A stretch of DNA of 5,725 nt. Source: an uncultured Prevotella sp. (GTDB taxonomy: Bacteria > Bacteroidota > Bacteroidia > Bacteroidales > Bacteroidaceae). Positions within the stretch are counted from its first letter, which is position 1; each line of letters opens with the position of its first letter. Below, one piece after another: positions 5,696-5,725 of this stretch. The DNA is taken from positions 1-5,725 of the forward strand of contig UQPD01000149.1 in assembly GCA_900542795.1 (NCBI GenBank), in the 5' to 3' direction. The translations under genes were made by a program, and so were the position numbers. The notes beneath the pieces were generated by a model. It did not search any database, was not told where the DNA came from, and worked only from the letters and a program-made list of their open reading frames with translations.

Positions 5696-5725
5696 CTGTC
5701 TCTTATACACATCTCCGAGCCCACG
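5696..5725 (-). other. Illumina Nextera i7 adapter, reverse orientation (artefact)
   Basis: The Tn5 mosaic end in reverse complement, CTGTCTCTTATACACATCT, fills 5696-5714, followed by CCGAGCCCACG (5715-5725), the start of the read-2/i7 adapter. Together with the copy at 1-47 this brackets the contig with the same adapter in inverted orientation. It should be trimmed and not read as a terminal inverted repeat or a mobile element. Confidence 0.98.

Noticed and set aside
1..5725. Terminal inverted repeats suggesting a transposon or a linear element.
   Set aside because: The repeats are the Nextera adapter with mosaic end. There is no transposase gene and no target-site duplication.

Overview
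The window reads as a short assembled contig from a Bacteroidales bacterium, most likely Prevotella in the broad sense. Four points support this: the two-component pair closely matches what I recall of Bacteroides RprX/RprY; two genes belong to Bacteroidetes-type envelope families; Bacteroidetes -7 promoter boxes (TAnnTTTG) are present; and Shine-Dalgarno sequences are absent. Genus is inference. Both ends are not biological: bases 1-47 and 5696-5725 are Illumina Nextera adapter, so native DNA spans about 48-5695.

All four genes lie on the minus strand. Reading in the direction of transcription (right to left), the first unit is rprX-rprY. It encodes a membrane histidine kinase (4155-5648) and its OmpR-type response regulator (3381-4091), 63 bp apart. 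A consensus promoter abuts the rprX start and an intrinsic terminator (3309-3342) follows rprY. A 329-bp gap (3052-3380) holds that terminator, two back-to-back -7 boxes and no convincing gene.

The second unit is a single lipoprotein gene (2359-3051), probably of the DUF4827 family. It has its own promoter candidate and a strong terminator (2282-2333). Next come a 197-bp gap with a second inverted repeat, and a 692-residue secreted protein (83-2161). That protein joins a ComEA-like helix-hairpin-helix region to a long, probably beta-barrel, outer-membrane region.

Taken together this is an envelope-themed chromosomal segment: a sensor and its regulator, an outer-membrane lipoprotein, and an outer-membrane barrel protein. 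Whether RprXY controls the two envelope genes is not shown by the sequence. I see no mobile element, CRISPR array, tRNA, rRNA or clearly new system. The most interesting native features are the apparently leaderless rprX promoter, the overlapping divergent -7 boxes that could drive RNA antisense to rprY, and the helix-hairpin-helix/outer-membrane fusion.
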